Assembly (NCBI GenBank): GCA_029582155.1
Contig: CM055906.1
Location: 19,640,437 to 19,704,436, forward strand
Reading direction: 5' to 3'
Source of the DNA: Panopea generosa
Taxonomy: Eukaryota; Mollusca; Bivalvia; Adapedonta; Hiatellidae
DNA: 64,000 nucleotides
Made by a program: the position numbers and the translations under genes. The notes below the pieces were generated by a model, which was not told the origin of the DNA, searched no databases, and worked only from the letters and a program-made list of their open reading frames with translations. Shown here in pieces: positions 1 to 11,035 of the stretch; the stretch's first letter is position 1; each line of letters starts with the position of its first letter.

Positions 1-559
1 TTGAATCTTCCTTTCTGTTAGCATCAAATAACCTTTAATGTGTTGGTACACTGCTAAAAGCTTATTCATTTCAATGCCACTGACAGTTTTTAAGTATATG
101 ATCTAACCTTACACTATTATACAGTAGTGTTTACTGTTAAGGTCTGGTCAGGCTGGCGCTGGACTTAGTGGTGATGGAACTGTCATCTAATAGAACTTTT
201 TTTTAAGTACGACAAAATCCCTCCCCTGACAGTTTGCATATGGAGACCCCCATATGGGGTGGGGTGCAATCAGGGCTCAAATTTAAGCACTCGTCTCTCG
301 CAAAATGCGAGCTGTATTTTGAAAATGCGAGGTGAAATTACTTAAGCTGGCATTTTTTTGCAAGTGGATTTCAAGTTGAAAAAATTACTGATTGTATATA
401 TTTTATTGCTTTTTGAAAATAAACAAGTATTATCCTGGTAAAAAATAACGGATTCTTGTCAATTTGACCAAATTACCCCCTGGCAGCACGATTGTCAATG
501 ACATGTATTAAATATTTATATGTGTAGACTGCGTCCAATTGTTTTTGATATCGAGTTTA
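1..559. other. Non-coding AT-rich DNA, no feature recognised
   Basis: Frequent stops in all frames and no convincing splice-bounded exon. A short imperfect palindrome (catatgg/ccatatgg) lies near 238-256. Nothing else supportable. Confidence 0.5.
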
Positions 560-1085
560 TTCTGCAAAAAGGAAGTCATATTAAAACCCGTCAACAACAT
601 AATGAGTAGACTGCTTTCATATAACAGGGGTCGTGGGGGCTATTGTACTCACACTGGTGTCGACGTTGGTGTCAGCTTTTGTTTTTCAGGTTAAATTTTT
701 TTATCAGTAAAAATATCTATGCAAACACTCATTGGATATGAATGAAACTTAACATGTCATTAGTGGAAAACACAGAGACAAGAGCCATAACAGTTTAAAG
801 TTTTTGAGCAGGTTGAAGTTATGGAGCAGGTACATATTTCACCAACCTATCATTGCATATGAACGAAACTTCACATGTCCATTTTCTTGAACTGATACCA
901 GTTTATTGCCCTATGATGTGAAGGTAGTGCAGAGGCCTATATTGTAGCTAATAATTTTACCACTCCTGAATTTTTAATTGTCTTCCATTTGGTACTAATT
1001 TCCTGAAAAAGCTGTTGTTTTAGAACAGCATCAAAATAGTGGAGCGTGCTGTCCCTCAGACAGCTCTTGCTTAAGAGCATAGTCT
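560..1085. repeat. Dispersed repeat R1, first copy (diverged)
   Basis: Shares blocks with 7560-8040: both contain a run reading ATGCAA, ACTCATTGGAT, GAATGAAACTT, CATGT and then CACAGAGACAAGA with CCATAAC. A second ATGAACGAAACTTCACATG block near 858-880 suggests internal tandem structure. The end (GTGGAGCGTGCTGTC...ACAGCTCTTG, about 1040-1070) resembles the 3' end of a repeat I recall from bivalve genomes. No coding capacity is seen. Class unknown. Confidence 0.5.
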
Positions 1086-1317
1086 GTTTAAATGCAGAAA
1101 AAAATTAATCTTTGTGTTCAAGAGAATTTTTTGTTTTTGGTAACCATCCAAGATTTTATTTCTCAATGATCATGAGATGCTTTTTATCAATTTTAAGAAC
1201 AATTTTATATTTTAAGACATTTGATTTATAGAATTTTTTCCTGATTTGCACCTGGTAAGATGACATTAATCGCTGCAATTGTATTGCATATCTGATTTGA
1301 TAAGTCACTTCATGTCT

Positions 1318-1548
1318 AGGGTTCTTTGTGGCTGAGTGGTCAAAGGTGCCATCCCAAGATCATTTACCTCTTAGTGCTAAGGTCATAGGTTCAAGTTCCG
1401 CCTGCTTCAAAAACTTATGTAAGAAAGTTATCGAGTTACTTGCAAAAGGACGGTTGTTCTATTCAGATTCAGTCTGAGGTCTTTCTTCACCAATAAAACT
1501 GTATATGCCATATATAACCTGAAATGTGTTGAAAATGGAGTTAAAGGG
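1318..1548 (+). mobile_element. tRNA-derived SINE, family B
   Basis: The 5' part looks like a tRNA: an A-box-like TGGCTGAGTGGTCAAAGG and, about 60 bp later, a B-box-like GGTTCAAGTTCC. The body then runs through CAGTCTGAGGTCTTTCTTCACCA and CCATATATAACCTGAAAT to a tail near GGAGTTAAAGGG. The same order of blocks, inverted, is found at 30572-30805, which has target-site duplications, so this is a SINE and not a tRNA gene. Diverged; no clear flanking duplication. Confidence 0.75.
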
Positions 1549-1662
1549 GATTGTATAAGGAAAAGGCACTTTAAATGTCTTAAAAAATGAAATTATTTTT
1601 AAAATGGGTGAAGAGCATCTTATTTTCATTAACAAATAACATTTGTATTGTTTGGTATTAAA
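1549..1662. repeat. Short dispersed repeat R2, first copy
   Basis: AAATGTCTTAAAAAATGAAA, a T-rich run, then GGTGAAGAGCATCTT and ATTAACAAATAA are matched by 7375-7475 (AAATGTCTTAAAAATAAAAT, GGCATCTCGTTACCATTAATAAATAA). It follows SINE B directly here. Function unknown. Confidence 0.45.
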
Positions 1663-2195
1663 GTCAAATCCACCCAAAACAAAACAAAATTGATATATAA
1701 ATTGGAGTCGCTGTGGAAAACTTGAAACGAAGTCCCCATTTTTAAAATAGACAGCACTTCAATATGACATCATTCGAACTGGACTCTTTTTACTATATTT
1801 CCATTGAAAAACGTTTGCCCTTTCAGATTATTTGTTGCACTCACTTTAAACTGAAATCCTGGATCTGTCCCTGTGTATAACAGATTAATTTGAAGTCGAA
1901 ATGAAATCATGTGACTCATTAAATATGTTGCACTTTAAGGGGGAAATCTATTTAAATCTAACCTAGGTACATAACTCAAGTTAGGAAATCCCATTTTAAT
2001 ATATTATTTTGACATATTTAAATAGATATAGGCATGTTGAAAAAAAATGTTTTTAGCCAATTTTTAAACTTTGAAAAATCCTGATATATACCCCATTCGA
2101 AAAATAAATCACTTCTACTGAAGAGCATATTTATTTAGAGTTGAAATGCTATCCCTGCATATTAGATATTCATGTATTTTTCTTTCTCTTTTCAG
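1663..2195. other. Non-coding DNA; would be the intron before the 2196 exon
   Basis: AT-rich with no recognised repeat. It ends in a polypyrimidine tract and CAG (TTTTTCTTTCTCTTTTCAG), a good splice acceptor for the GC-rich exon that follows. Confidence 0.45.
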
Positions 2196-2666
2196 GGTGC
2201 TAGTGCAGAACCCACCAGGGACGATACCCAGCCTGAGACCGTGGTCGTTGAGGAGGTTCCTGTCCAGGCAGCGCCTGCTCCTCCTGCTGCTGTGGTGCCA
2301 GCTGTTGTTGTTCCGGTAGGTGTGTGTACCGCTCCTGCACCCGTGCCCGTGTCTCTCTCTGCCCCTGCAGGCCATGCCGTCGCATGTGCTGCTCCGTCAG
2401 CTGTGGTTGACCCTCCTCGTGCTGCTATCGTAGGTGATGTAGGATTCTTGTTAGGGCCCGGCACTGTCGTTCCCCCGGCTGTCTGCGCTGCAGACGTTCC
2501 AGTTCCGATAGCAGCACAGCATGTTCTGAGACGGTCCGTGAGGACTCGTCGAGCTCCTGAGCGGTACACCGATGTTAGGGGTGTTAGGGTTGTTAGGGTA
2601 GGTTCCGAGCCCGTGGTCCGTAGGTCAGGAAGAGTGCGGCGCTGTCCAGATAGGCTCACTTATTAG
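2196..2666 (+). CDS. Terminal exon with retroelement Pol-like basic tail (partial gene)
   Basis: An open frame of 156 codons ends in TAG at 2664-2666 and begins at a strong splice acceptor, in phase 0. It is strikingly GC-rich against AT-rich surroundings. The first ~110 residues are low complexity (Pro, Ala, Val). The C-terminus carries two copies of a basic motif, RRSVRTRRAPERYTD and RRSGRVRRCPDRLTY, the second at the very end. From family knowledge, tails of the form RRSxRxRRxPxRLTY close the Pol polyprotein of many Ty3/gypsy-like retrotransposons. No reverse transcriptase, integrase or LTR is visible upstream, so this is either the orphan 3' end of a retroelement or a host gene's last exon derived from one. 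The upstream exons lie outside the window or are missing. The ATG at 2172 lies in the acceptor tract and is unlikely to be the start. Confidence 0.5.
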   Translation, partial: GASAEPTRDDTQPETVVVEEVPVQAAPAPPAAVVPAVVVPVGVCTAPAPVPVSLSAPAGHAVACAAPSAVVDPPRAAIVGDVGFLLGPGTVVPPAVCAADVPVPIAAQHVLRRSVRTRRAPERYTDVRGVRVVRVGSEPVVRRSGRVRRCPDRLTY

Positions 2667-2772
2667 GGATTTTGTAAGTTAAAGTTCATTAAAAACTTTT
2701 TTGTAAATTCTTGTTTCAAAAGGCTGTGGCTGAAAAGATAATATTTTTTTTAATTTGTTGTAGTTCTTGAGC

Positions 2773-3263
2773 TGTGGTAGTTGATTTCTACCTGTTAGGC
2801 TGGATAGTAACGTCAAATGGCCCCTTGTTGGCGGTATTATCTATTTTGTCTGCAGAATGAAGTTGTGATCTACCTGCTCTTAGTATAGAAGTCTTGGCCT
2901 CTGACCAGAGGATCAAGTAGTAATTAATTATTTTTTGTCTATCCATTTAGATTTGTTTACTAAGTCTTATCTTGTATCCAACTAAGTAGGATATGGATGA
3001 ACTTATACTTTACTCATTTATAAAAAGCAAGACCCAATGTGCTACTTTGATACACAAACTGGGTCACAGGTCTATCTTGAAGTCCTATTTTATAATTAAA
3101 CTCAGGTATAGTTAAGGTGTGGTAGTTGATTTCTACCTGTTAGGCTGGATAGTAACGTCAAATGGCCCCTTGTTGGCGGTATTATCTATTTTGTCTGCAG
3201 AATGAAGTTGTGATCTACCTGCTCTTAGTATAGAAGTCTTGGCCCCTGACCAGAGGATCAAGT
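2773..3263. repeat. Pair of 146-bp direct repeats, spacing 345 bp
   Basis: Copies at 2773-2918 and 3118-3263 are almost identical; the one difference noticed is GCCTC versus GCCCC near the end. Each starts TGTGGTAGTTGATTTC and ends CAGAGGATCAAGT. The 199 bp between them is unrelated. The pair lies just after the Pol-like stop codon, so it may belong to the 3' part of that element. Confidence 0.8.
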
Positions 3264-3630
3264 GTTTAATAACAGATTCTTTTGAATTTCACTGAATCTG
3301 TTGGGGTTTTTTCTCGACCCGTCTGTCTTACCTTCTACTGTAACAGTTCATCTTGTTAGAAAGGACAGATACAAAACTCAAGTTTTGTTTTAGAATTGAG
3401 AATAGTTTCCTATAGTTCTTTAACATTACTAAAAATAGTTTCATGTAGGTTTTTAACATAGTTTTAGGATAACCTGCTTCATAGGTGTCAGACATTTTTG
3501 TTAAAATAAGAAAGCTATTGCCACACACACAGTATATTACATTTTACTTAATTTTACTTTTACTAAAACCAGAGAATTCATATCGCTTATTGAAAATTAT
3601 CATAAAAGCCACAGCCAATGTTATTTCTTT
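3264..3630. other. Non-coding DNA, nothing recognised
   Basis: AT-rich sequence with stops in all frames. A short minus-strand open frame (3328-3528) has no coding character. Confidence 0.4.
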
Positions 3631-3850
3631 AAATTTTAAATAAATTATTGATTTTCATAAATTATTGATTTTCATAAATTATTGATATTCATAAATTATT
3701 GAATTTCCTTATTTATTAATTTTTAAAAATTATTGATTTTCCTTATTTATTAATTTTGATAAATAATTAATTTTAATAAATTATTGATTTTCCTTATATA
3801 TTAATCTTTGTAAATTATTGATTTTCATAATTTTTTCATATATTTTGTTT
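3631..3850. repeat. AT-rich minisatellite (AAATTATTGATTTTC)n
   Basis: At least ten imperfect copies of a 15-30 bp unit built from AAATTATTGATTTTCATA and CCTTATTTATTAATTTT. Composition is almost pure A/T with GATT and TCAT islands. Confidence 0.75.
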
Positions 3851-4312
3851 AATATTAATTGATTAAATAATTTCTAACTTTTTTAATTAGTAAATTTTTG
3901 TTTTAATTAAATCTTGTCACTTCTGTTTTAATTAATAATATTTTTCTAAATAAGAAATAACGACCTTTGCCTTGACCAGACAAGAGATGACAGATGACAA
4001 TGTCTTGCAAACTAATGTGTTAGGTTTCATATACATTTAATGTAAGGTTAATTATTTAATTATTTTAATTTTACTTCAAATTTTTTTTTTATTTCATTTA
4101 AGGGCCATTATGTTGTACAACTGGTCACACAAAGATAGGATAGGGTCAAGGACTGTATTAACTTACTTTCTTTGAAAGATAGGGCAAGGGCAGTGATTCC
4201 TTACTGTCCTTGTATGGATAGGGAACCTTTTTATTGGCAAATAAATTTTCTATTTTAATTTTTCTTCTAAATTCCTTTTTAATTTTCCTTCATTTTAGGT
4301 TTTTTCTTTCAG
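3851..4312. other. AT-rich non-coding DNA
   Basis: No repeat family recognised. Two similar short blocks mention 'gatagg' (4133-4145 and 4180-4210). The end is a polypyrimidine tract, TTTTTTCTTTCAG, serving as a possible acceptor for the next feature. Confidence 0.4.
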
Positions 4313-4402
4313 TTTCTTCGCATGGTACGCGGTGAGATCCATGCATTCGCGGTGACAGAGCTAGCCAGCTGTCAGTCAGAGATGCCTTATCACATCTTCT
4401 GA
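4313..4402 (+). CDS. Possible short terminal exon, 29 codons plus stop
   Basis: Directly after TTTTTTCTTTCAG the sequence is open in phase 0 for 29 codons and ends in TGA. The peptide (starts FLRMVRGEIHAF, ends SEMPYHIF) is of mixed, protein-like composition and higher GC than its surroundings. No matching upstream exon was found, so the host gene is unknown. It may be an alternative last exon or chance. Product not recognised. Confidence 0.3.
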   Translation, partial: FLRMVRGEIHAFAVTELASCQSEMPYHIF

Positions 4403-4443
4403 GCCTACTTGCTTATCAAGTCTACGCGCTTGCTAATTAAGAT

Positions 4444-4965
4444 TTGCTGGGGAGAGTGGGGAGAGTGTTCACCTGGGAGTTTGGGAATTTGGTAGTATGT
4501 TTTGGAGTGGTATGTTGGAGTGGAATGTTTTGGAGTGGTATGTTTTGGTATGTTGGGGAGAGGTATGTTTTGGAGTGGAATGTTTTGGTGTGTTGGGGAG
4601 AGGTATGTTTTGGAGTGGAATGTTTTGGTGTGTTGGGGAGTGGTATGTTTTGTAGTGGAATGTATTGGAGTGGAATGCTTTGGTGTGTTGGGGAGTGGTA
4701 TGTTTTGGAGTGGTATGTTGGGGAGTGGTATGTTGGGGAGTGGAATGTTTTGGAGTGGTATGTTTTGGAATGTGTTGGAGTGGTATGGTGGGGAGTGGTA
4801 TGGTGGGGAGTGGTATGGTGGGGAATGGTATGTTTGCGAGATGGTATGTTTTGGAAAGGTATGTTGGAGTAGTATGATTAGAAGTGTTATGTTGGGGAGT
4901 TGGTATGTTTTGGAGTGTTATGTTTTGGTATGTTGGGAAGTTGGTATGTTGGTGATTTGAGGAAT
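4444..4965. repeat. G/T-rich minisatellite (TGTTTTGGAGTGGTATGTTGGGGAG)
   Basis: Imperfect tandem copies of TGTTTTGGAGTGGTATG and GTTGGGGAGTGGTA. The strand bias is extreme (G and T on plus). All three plus frames stay open because the unit lacks TAA, TAG and TGA; this is not evidence of coding. G runs could support G-quadruplexes, though most are four G or fewer. Confidence 0.85.
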
Positions 4966-5203
4966 TGAGAATGTTTAGAATGCGTTATGTTAGAAAGTTT
5001 TTTACCGTGAGATTTTGTTATATTTAGATATGTTTTGTGTTTGTAGTGATATTGTTTTTATGTATTGTTTCTTTTTATATTTTTTAAACTTTGTTTTGTA
5101 AAAATATTGATATTTTAAACCATGTATATTTGTAAATAAATAGATAGGTTTTCACACCATATATATATTTGCTGTGGACTGTGTTAACAATAAAGCTGAC
5201 TGC

Positions 5204-8200
5204 ATGGATGAATCCTGGCTGGTGAAACAGACTGGTTTATGGTGGAGAAACAATGACCTGGATCTTGAGGTGAGATATTTTGTTTTATTTGTTTGCAGTG
5301 AAATACTTCAGTTTGCAAGCATTTAAAAAATCCAAATCTGATTGAAGGTAACTGTGCCTGATCAGTATGTACAATGTTTGTCTCTCAGTCAGTATATTCT
5401 TTCCTAAGTAATAATGGAATAGTCCAGTAACAAAGCTGGAAGAGTCTTGTTACATGTATACTGGGGTCGTTTGATGTATTAATGGTGTAATTTTTAAAGT
5501 TTGGTTTAAACATATTTTATTGTTTTTAAATAACAAGCAATATGGTCGGGCTACAAGTACTAACAACAATAGTAACAGTCCTCCCATTCCATTTGCAAAT
5601 AACATTAGAATCAAGATTACAATAACTTTCAAAAAGAAATGACCAACAATCGAATGAAATTGATAAAATAAATGGAAACAAACAAAAAGGAGTAAAAGGG
5701 AGAAAAAGGCATAATAGTTTTATCTTGAAGCGTTGTCATAATATTGTACCAGTGATTTGAAGGACTGTAAACAAGCTGGGTATTTGATACCATGACAGTC
5801 GGTTGTTGTCAAATTGTTTTTAATGAAAAGATGTATATTGCATAAGTTTTTACCTGGCATTCATTAAGTTTTTTTTTTTTTTAATTTTGTTGTGTATTTA
5901 ATCAAATACTTTGCCCCATTTCATCTTTGTTACCGACCCAAAGACCCTCACCTCTACCCCCCTACAACCCCAACCCATCCCCATCCCTGCCCATTTTTTT
6001 TTTTTTTTAAATTTTGTGTATTAAATCAAATACTCTGCCCCATTTCAACTTTGTTACCTACCCAAAGACCCTCACCCCTACACTCCACCTACCCCCACAC
6101 ACACACCACCCCAACCCATCACCATCCCCACCCATTTTTTTAAAAACAAAATTTAAATAAATATTATTTTTCAGTAATACTATAAATTCTGTAAGCTGAT
6201 CACCATTAACTAAAAAAAAAATTTACAACCCTGACCTTGACCAATTTAATGGACTTTCCTACCCGACCCCAACCAAGACTCCCACCCGGCTGCCAATTTT
6301 TTTCTTTCTTATTTTTTTTAAATTTGTTTTATATTAAATCAAATACTCTGTCCCATTTCAGCTTTGTTAACGACATCTCAATTTTTTGTGTTTTTTTCTA
6401 AATCTTGTTTTATTTTTTCAGTAAAAGTATTGATTTTTTAAAATAATAATCATCATGTTTAAAAAGTTTACTTTACTGACTTTGAACTACTAATAGATTT
6501 GGAAAAAAGACAAGCACCTGCTTGCGGTGCTCTTGTTTGTTGTCAGCAATCAGCTTAAGTATTTTTTCATATCCATTACAGCAGATCAGACTTTGGAACT
6601 ATGGGAAAACACCCAATTCTGCAGAAGTTGGTGACTGTTGTGTTTCCACAGAAAAAATGGTAAAATTTTCACTTGTTATAATTCTAAATCCAATTTAAAC
6701 TTGTCAAATGATAAGTACTGGTAGATGGATTTGGTTCTTTTTATTGTAGTTGATATATAAACTTAAGTGTCAAAATTTATATAACATGCCATAAACTCTA
6801 TAAAGAGTGTTTTATACAACTGCATCATTTTTATTCCATCGAGGGCTAATAGACGATCAATTACTCTAACCACTTTTTCCTGGAATTGGACGGTTAACCA
6901 TTACTCGAGCAAACCCATCTCCACAAATAACTGATAACATTCCCATTTTAATCAGCAGTGAGAAACGAATCAAATGCTATTTCATGCATCAATCATCACA
7001 GAGACTGGCGGGATGGGGATTCAAACTTGCATCCCCTGGATTGATAGTCAGCTACACTGCTAAAATACTAATTATGTACATGTAGTTTAAAAAGTAAAAA
7101 CAATGAATTTTAAAATTACAGGATGTTGCTTCAAAAGCATTCAAATGTGTTTTGTTTTTTTGGAATAGGAAACTACATTGACATGTGAGATGTTAGGGGA
7201 GATAACAGATGGCAGTGTGTATATATGAGACAAACATTACACCTGCTTAAAGTGTGCGCACACAATACACCAGCTTCTTGTGATTGTAAAGAAAAGTCAG
7301 ATCTGCTGTAAGGTAACACATTTTATTTTGACTATTTCCTGATCCTTCTCCAACTTTTAAAAGAACTGTATCAGGGGGAAAAAATGCTATAAATGTCTTA
7401 AAAATAAAATTATTTTTATAAAGGATAAAAGGCATCTCGTTACCATTAATAAATAAAATTCGAATTGCAGTGAATTTACCATTCTAAAAATACTACAAAT
7501 GGCCCTCCACAAAGCTTATAAACACATTTTAAAGGAAACTTTAAAAATAATTGACTCTAAATCTTCACTTTTTAGCTTGCCAGGACGAAGTCTAAGGAGA
7601 GCTATTGCCATGACTCGAGCATCGTCGTGGCCGTCATCAGCATCGTCTGTAGACACCCAGGTTAAACTTTTGCGTTTAAGATTTCTATGCAACCACTCAT
7701 TGGATGTGAATGAAACTTCGCATGTGTGTTCACCGCCGTCGGTGGAACACACAGAGACAAGAACCATAACTCTGGATTGCATTTTGGCACAATTATAACC
7801 CTTTTTGGACTTAGACACCCAGGTTAAACTTTTGTGTTTATTTGCGTTTAAGTTTTATCAATGGAAGGGAGATAACTCCATTATAATCAACAGAACACAA
7901 AACTTATTTTAATAGTTATCCACTTTATCTGGTAACACATTGACCAAAATTTGATATAGGTAATGTCATTATTCCACAACTCCTGATTTTATAGTTTATG
8001 CCCATAAAAAAGGAGAGCAGAACTTTTGTTCTGAAAGTTGTTAATTATTTTCTTATTCAATTTTCAGATTCAGACAAGATTTGGAGGTATTAATACGACA
8101 ATCCTACAGAGTTGCTTCAAAATGGATGATGGACATCTCGGCCCCTTCAGAGACATTTTAATACTAACTGATCAATATAATTTGAAAGAATTAATGAAAA

Positions 8201-8205
8201 GATAA
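5204..8205 (+). CDS. Three-exon gene, small protein of unknown function
   Basis: Three exons join with matching phase 0 borders: 5204-5269 (donor GAG/GTGAGA), 6582-6659 (acceptor TCCATTACAG, donor ATG/GTAAAA) and 8068-8205 (acceptor TTATTCAATTTTCAG, stop TAA at 8203-8205). If the ATG at 5204 is the start, the product is 93 residues. A TATA-like run lies at 5160-5168, about 40 bp upstream of the ATG, which is compatible with a nearby promoter; alternatively the reading frame continues upstream and 5204 is internal. The protein begins MDESWLVKQTGLWWRNN, contains GDCCVSTEKM at the second junction and ends LTDQYNLKELMKR. I recognise no family. Exon 2 has a NAGNAG acceptor (CAGCAG), so one Gln could be spliced in or out. 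Introns hold repeats: 5876-6385, SINE A at 6823-7070, and R1/R2 at 7375-8040. A possible polyadenylation signal AATAAA is at 8746-8751. Agreement of all phases and splice sites is the main support. Confidence 0.55.
5876..6385. repeat. Three copies of a ~125-bp repeat, intronic
   Basis: Copies start near 5876, 6001 and 6310. Each has a T-rich run, a block like TTAAATCAAATACTCTG, CCCCATTTCA and CTTTGTTA. The first two continue into pyrimidine-rich ACCCAAAGACCCTCACC and C-rich tracts. The third is shorter and lies beyond a 150-bp insert. Confidence 0.8.
6823..7070 (-). mobile_element. tRNA-derived SINE, family A, degenerate
   Basis: Read on minus, the tRNA-like head is at high coordinates (relic of GGTTCGAATCC as GGATTCAAAC on plus near 7017-7026). 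The body continues through a CAGTCTCTGTGATGATTGAT block, then TTATCAGTTA, to the conserved tail TTAGCCCTCGATGG (plus CCATCGAGGGCTAA at 6837-6850). Same order as the complete copy at 8794-9084. Sits inside intron 2 of the gene above. Confidence 0.75.
7375..7475. repeat. Short dispersed repeat R2, second copy
   Basis: Matches 1549-1662 (AAATGTCTTAAAAATAAAAT, GGCATCTCGTTACC, ATTAATAAATAA). In both places it lies within a few hundred bases of other repeats, suggesting it is part of a larger mobile sequence. Confidence 0.45.
7560..8040. repeat. Dispersed repeat R1, second copy, intronic
   Basis: Shares the CACTCATTGGAT/GAATGAAACTTCGCATGTG and CACAGAGACAAGAACCATAAC blocks with 560-1085. It begins with a CG-rich segment (GTCGTGGCCGTCATCAGCATCG). 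Open frames of about 100 codons on both strands here follow the repeat and not a gene. Confidence 0.55.
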
Positions 8206-8793
8206 TTGTTACTCGTGACCTAAGCGTTCTTCGTGTTCTTTGTGTACTAGAGCCAGTACCTTATACAAGTTCTATGCAAGGTTTAAGGGTTTTTTTACCT
8301 ATGCTTTGTATATGCTTCCAGTCTCAAACATTCAAATTTCTACATTTAAAGTTAAGTATCAGTATAGAAAACTTTGAACTTCTTTGTTCTAAGTTTCATT
8401 ATGGTAGGGCATAGTTTTCTTTCCTTTTAATCTAACATTTACCATACTACATTATTTATTCATTTTTGAAGCAAAAGATACAAATCCTGACAACAGAAGA
8501 TAAGTTATAAAAACATGTTAAATTTTTAAAATTTTGTCATTTGTCATCATTCAATTTTTGTTCCTGCACTTTTGGTATCTTTTCAATTGAAATATAATAT
8601 TTTAAAAAATCTTTTAAGCGAGTACTTGGCTTTAACAAACTGAAAAGTTTTGAATGTTTTTTTGTTTACTATCAAATATATGTTTGATGTAGTATTTTGA
8701 TTGTAGGTGATTTTTGTGTACTTTTCTTTTGCTTTTAAGGCAAAAAATAAAAATGAATTTAATTTCAAATGGGAATTGGTAGGTAAATGTAGG
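8206..8793. other. 3' flank of the small gene, no other feature
   Basis: AT-rich, no repeat recognised. An AATAAA at 8746-8751 could end the transcript. A 94-codon minus-strand open frame is AT-driven and overlaps the SINE tail. Confidence 0.4.
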
Positions 8794-9084
8794 TGATTGA
8801 TTGATTGAATATTTATCATCATTTTTATGCCATCGAGGGCTAACAGATGATCAGTTAACCTAACCACTGTTTACTGGGATTAACCAGTACTTGAGCACAC
8901 CCCATCTCTGCAAGTAACTGATAACTTTCCCACTTGAATCAGTGGTGCGAGACGAATGATATTGAGCCGCAATGTCATATATCAATCATCACGGAGACTG
9001 TTGCTGGGCGGGGATTCGAACTCAAGACCGCTGGATTGATATGATAGTCAGACGCGTAACCGACTGAGCTAATTGGGCCCGGCA
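8794..9084 (-). mobile_element. tRNA-derived SINE, family A, complete copy
   Basis: On the minus strand it begins GGGCCCAATTAGCTCAGTCGG (A-box TAGCTCAGTCGG), then TTACGCGTCTGAC and the B-box GTTCGAATCCCCGCC: a clear tRNA-like head of about 75 bp. The body (CAGTCTCCGTGATGATTGAT, TTATCAGTTACTTGCAGAG, ATGGGGTGTGCTCAAGTACT) leads to CCCTCGATGGCATAAAAATG and a 3' tail of (ATCA)n. The (ATCA)n tail and internal Pol III promoter are typical of LINE-mobilised SINEs. An exact target-site duplication was not found. Confidence 0.9.
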
Positions 9085-9139
9085 GGTAGTAAGTCAAGAA
9101 ATTCTGTAGAGAATATATCAAAAACATACATTGGTTTTA

Positions 9140-9140
<1 letters not shown>

Positions 9141-9172
<32 letters not shown>
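9141..9172. repeat. (GA)n microsatellite
   Basis: Sixteen GA dinucleotides with one A interruption. A similar tract is at 12784-12817. Confidence 0.95.
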
Positions 9173-9276
9173 CTCCAACAGTCATAGTTGTTTTTTACAT
9201 GTACTTGGCGATCTGTATTGTTTTTAGCTAAAATACATCTCAACTTTTCATTAAATTTTTCAGTTTAGTGTGTTGA

Positions 9277-11035
9277 TATAGTTATTAATTTGTTTGTCTC
9301 AGCTGTATAAATTTACAAATTATGCATTTATAGATGGTAACATTTTTTATTGGTTCATAGATAAAACATTTTTTAGCTTAATAATAATTTTTTCGGAGAA
9401 AAGTATGAGATACTGTAATATGACACCACATTTTTGGCATAGGTTTTTGATGGAGCCTCGTTATATTTTTAATTATTCCGCAATCTGGCTAATTACTTGT
9501 CATAACTCAAATGGTATTTTACATGTGTCTTTTTGCCATTTAGGCTGCTCAAGGAGCCATGTTAAATTTAGGCTAAATTAGACAAAGTTGGAGAATTTGT
9601 ACATTTTTCAACATTAGAAAACTTTGGATTTGGTTAGATATACTTAAGTCAGGAATTCTGACATCCCAGAAAGGGATCTTTAGATTATAATTATTTCTTC
9701 ATAAATAACAAAAAAAAAACATATTTTTTTGTGTATAGAAGCTAATTTTCTAATTATACAAAATAAGAGAGGTGGTAAGGGTTGGCTATATGGGGAGGTT
9801 TGGAGGCCAACTTTTTTTTCATTTAAACTCTCATTGATTTGTTATCTCTCGTTACAATCTACTTTTACATTTTATTTTGTAAAATTTTCTATAACGTCAT
9901 TATAAAATGGCAGAAATGGTATGACTTTTTAAGCTGTAAAGTTTTTATATTAGATTAACTTAAGCCTATGATAGTTAGATAACATATTATTTGTTAAATA
10001 CTGTTCTTAAAATGATAATACATTTGAATTTAATGTCAGTACTTTTTAACTTTAATAGAGCTATAAATTTTCATGGGGTAGCTTGATTTTTAGTGAACTT
10101 TTTTATGTTGTATTTTTCAAACAAAAAAAACAGAATGAATTTAATCTTTTTTTTTTAAAATCTCAGCTCAATGAGCTGACATATATTTCATTTAATATGC
10201 TAACATAGTAATTGATTATTAATTGTTCTGTCTTGTCTCATCTGTATTTACAAATTATGCATTTATAGATGGTAACAATCATTGTTGGTTCATAGAAAAA
10301 AGGTTTTTTAGCTTAATTTTTTTCAAAGAAAAATATGAGAATTTTCAGCATAGAATTTTGAATGGAAGCACTTTGTTTTATTTTTTTTCCATTATTTAGC
10401 AATCTGGCTATTTATTGGTCATACCTCAATGGTATTTATGTGTGTCCTACAGCCATAGGAGTTATGTTAAATTTCAGCTCATTTAGAGGAATGTGTACAT
10501 TTTTCAGTGTCAAGACATTTTTGATTAGGTAAAATAAACTTGAGTGTGGAATTTTTACATCTCATAAAAGGACTGATAAATAAAACAAAAAGTCGGAGAA
10601 TTTGTACATTTTTCAACATTAGGAAATTTTGGATTTGGTAAAATAAACTGAAGTCGGGAATTCTGACATCCCAGAAAGGATCTTGAAATTTTAATAATTT
10701 CTTAATAACAAAAATCATATTTATAGAAGATAATGTTTTAATAAGGGCTATTCCAGACAAAAAAATTCAGGGGGGTGGGGGCCGGAACTGTACCCTATTT
10801 TCACAATTATGTTAAGTTATTTTGTATAATAATATTTATTCTGGTGGTGGAGCATGCTAAGTCAACTAAAATTCTGGTGTTGGTACCTCAAAACTAAAAA
10901 ATAATTCCAGTTCCGAGCCCCACCCCACCCTGTGAATTTTTCCTGGAATAGCCCTTATGCAAAAAAAGAGGCGGTAAGGGTTGGCTATAAGGGGAGGTTT
11001 GGAGGCCAACTTTTTTTTTTTTCATTAAAACTTTG
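9277..11035. repeat. Diverged tandem duplication of about 0.6-0.8 kb
   Basis: Copy 1 (about 9277-9835) and copy 2 (about 10223-11035) share ordered blocks: ACAAATTATGCATTTATAGA, TTGGTTCATAGA, TTTTTAGCTTAAT, GCAATCTGGCTA, TGTACATTTTTCA, GGAATTCTGACATCCCAGAA, GGTAAGGGTTGGCTATA and GGGGAGGTTTGGAGGCCAAC. Copy 2 is longer because of an internal repeat near 10490-10630 and a MITE. The copies are clearly diverged, so the duplication is not recent. No coding frame. Confidence 0.8.
10744..10955. mobile_element. MITE with ~45-bp terminal inverted repeats and TA target site
   Basis: The left end AGGGCTATTCCAG...AAAATTCAGGG is the inverse of the right end, CCCTGTGAATTTTTCC, TGGAATAGCCCT. Inner parts (GGTGGGGGCCGGAACT against AGTTCCGAGCCCCACC) are also inverted, giving arms of about 45 bp. 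It is bordered by TA at 10742-10743 and 10956-10957. At the matching place in the paralogous copy (about 9750-9765) there is no insert and one TA. No coding capacity. A TA target would suit a Tc1/mariner-related source, but that is inference. Confidence 0.85.
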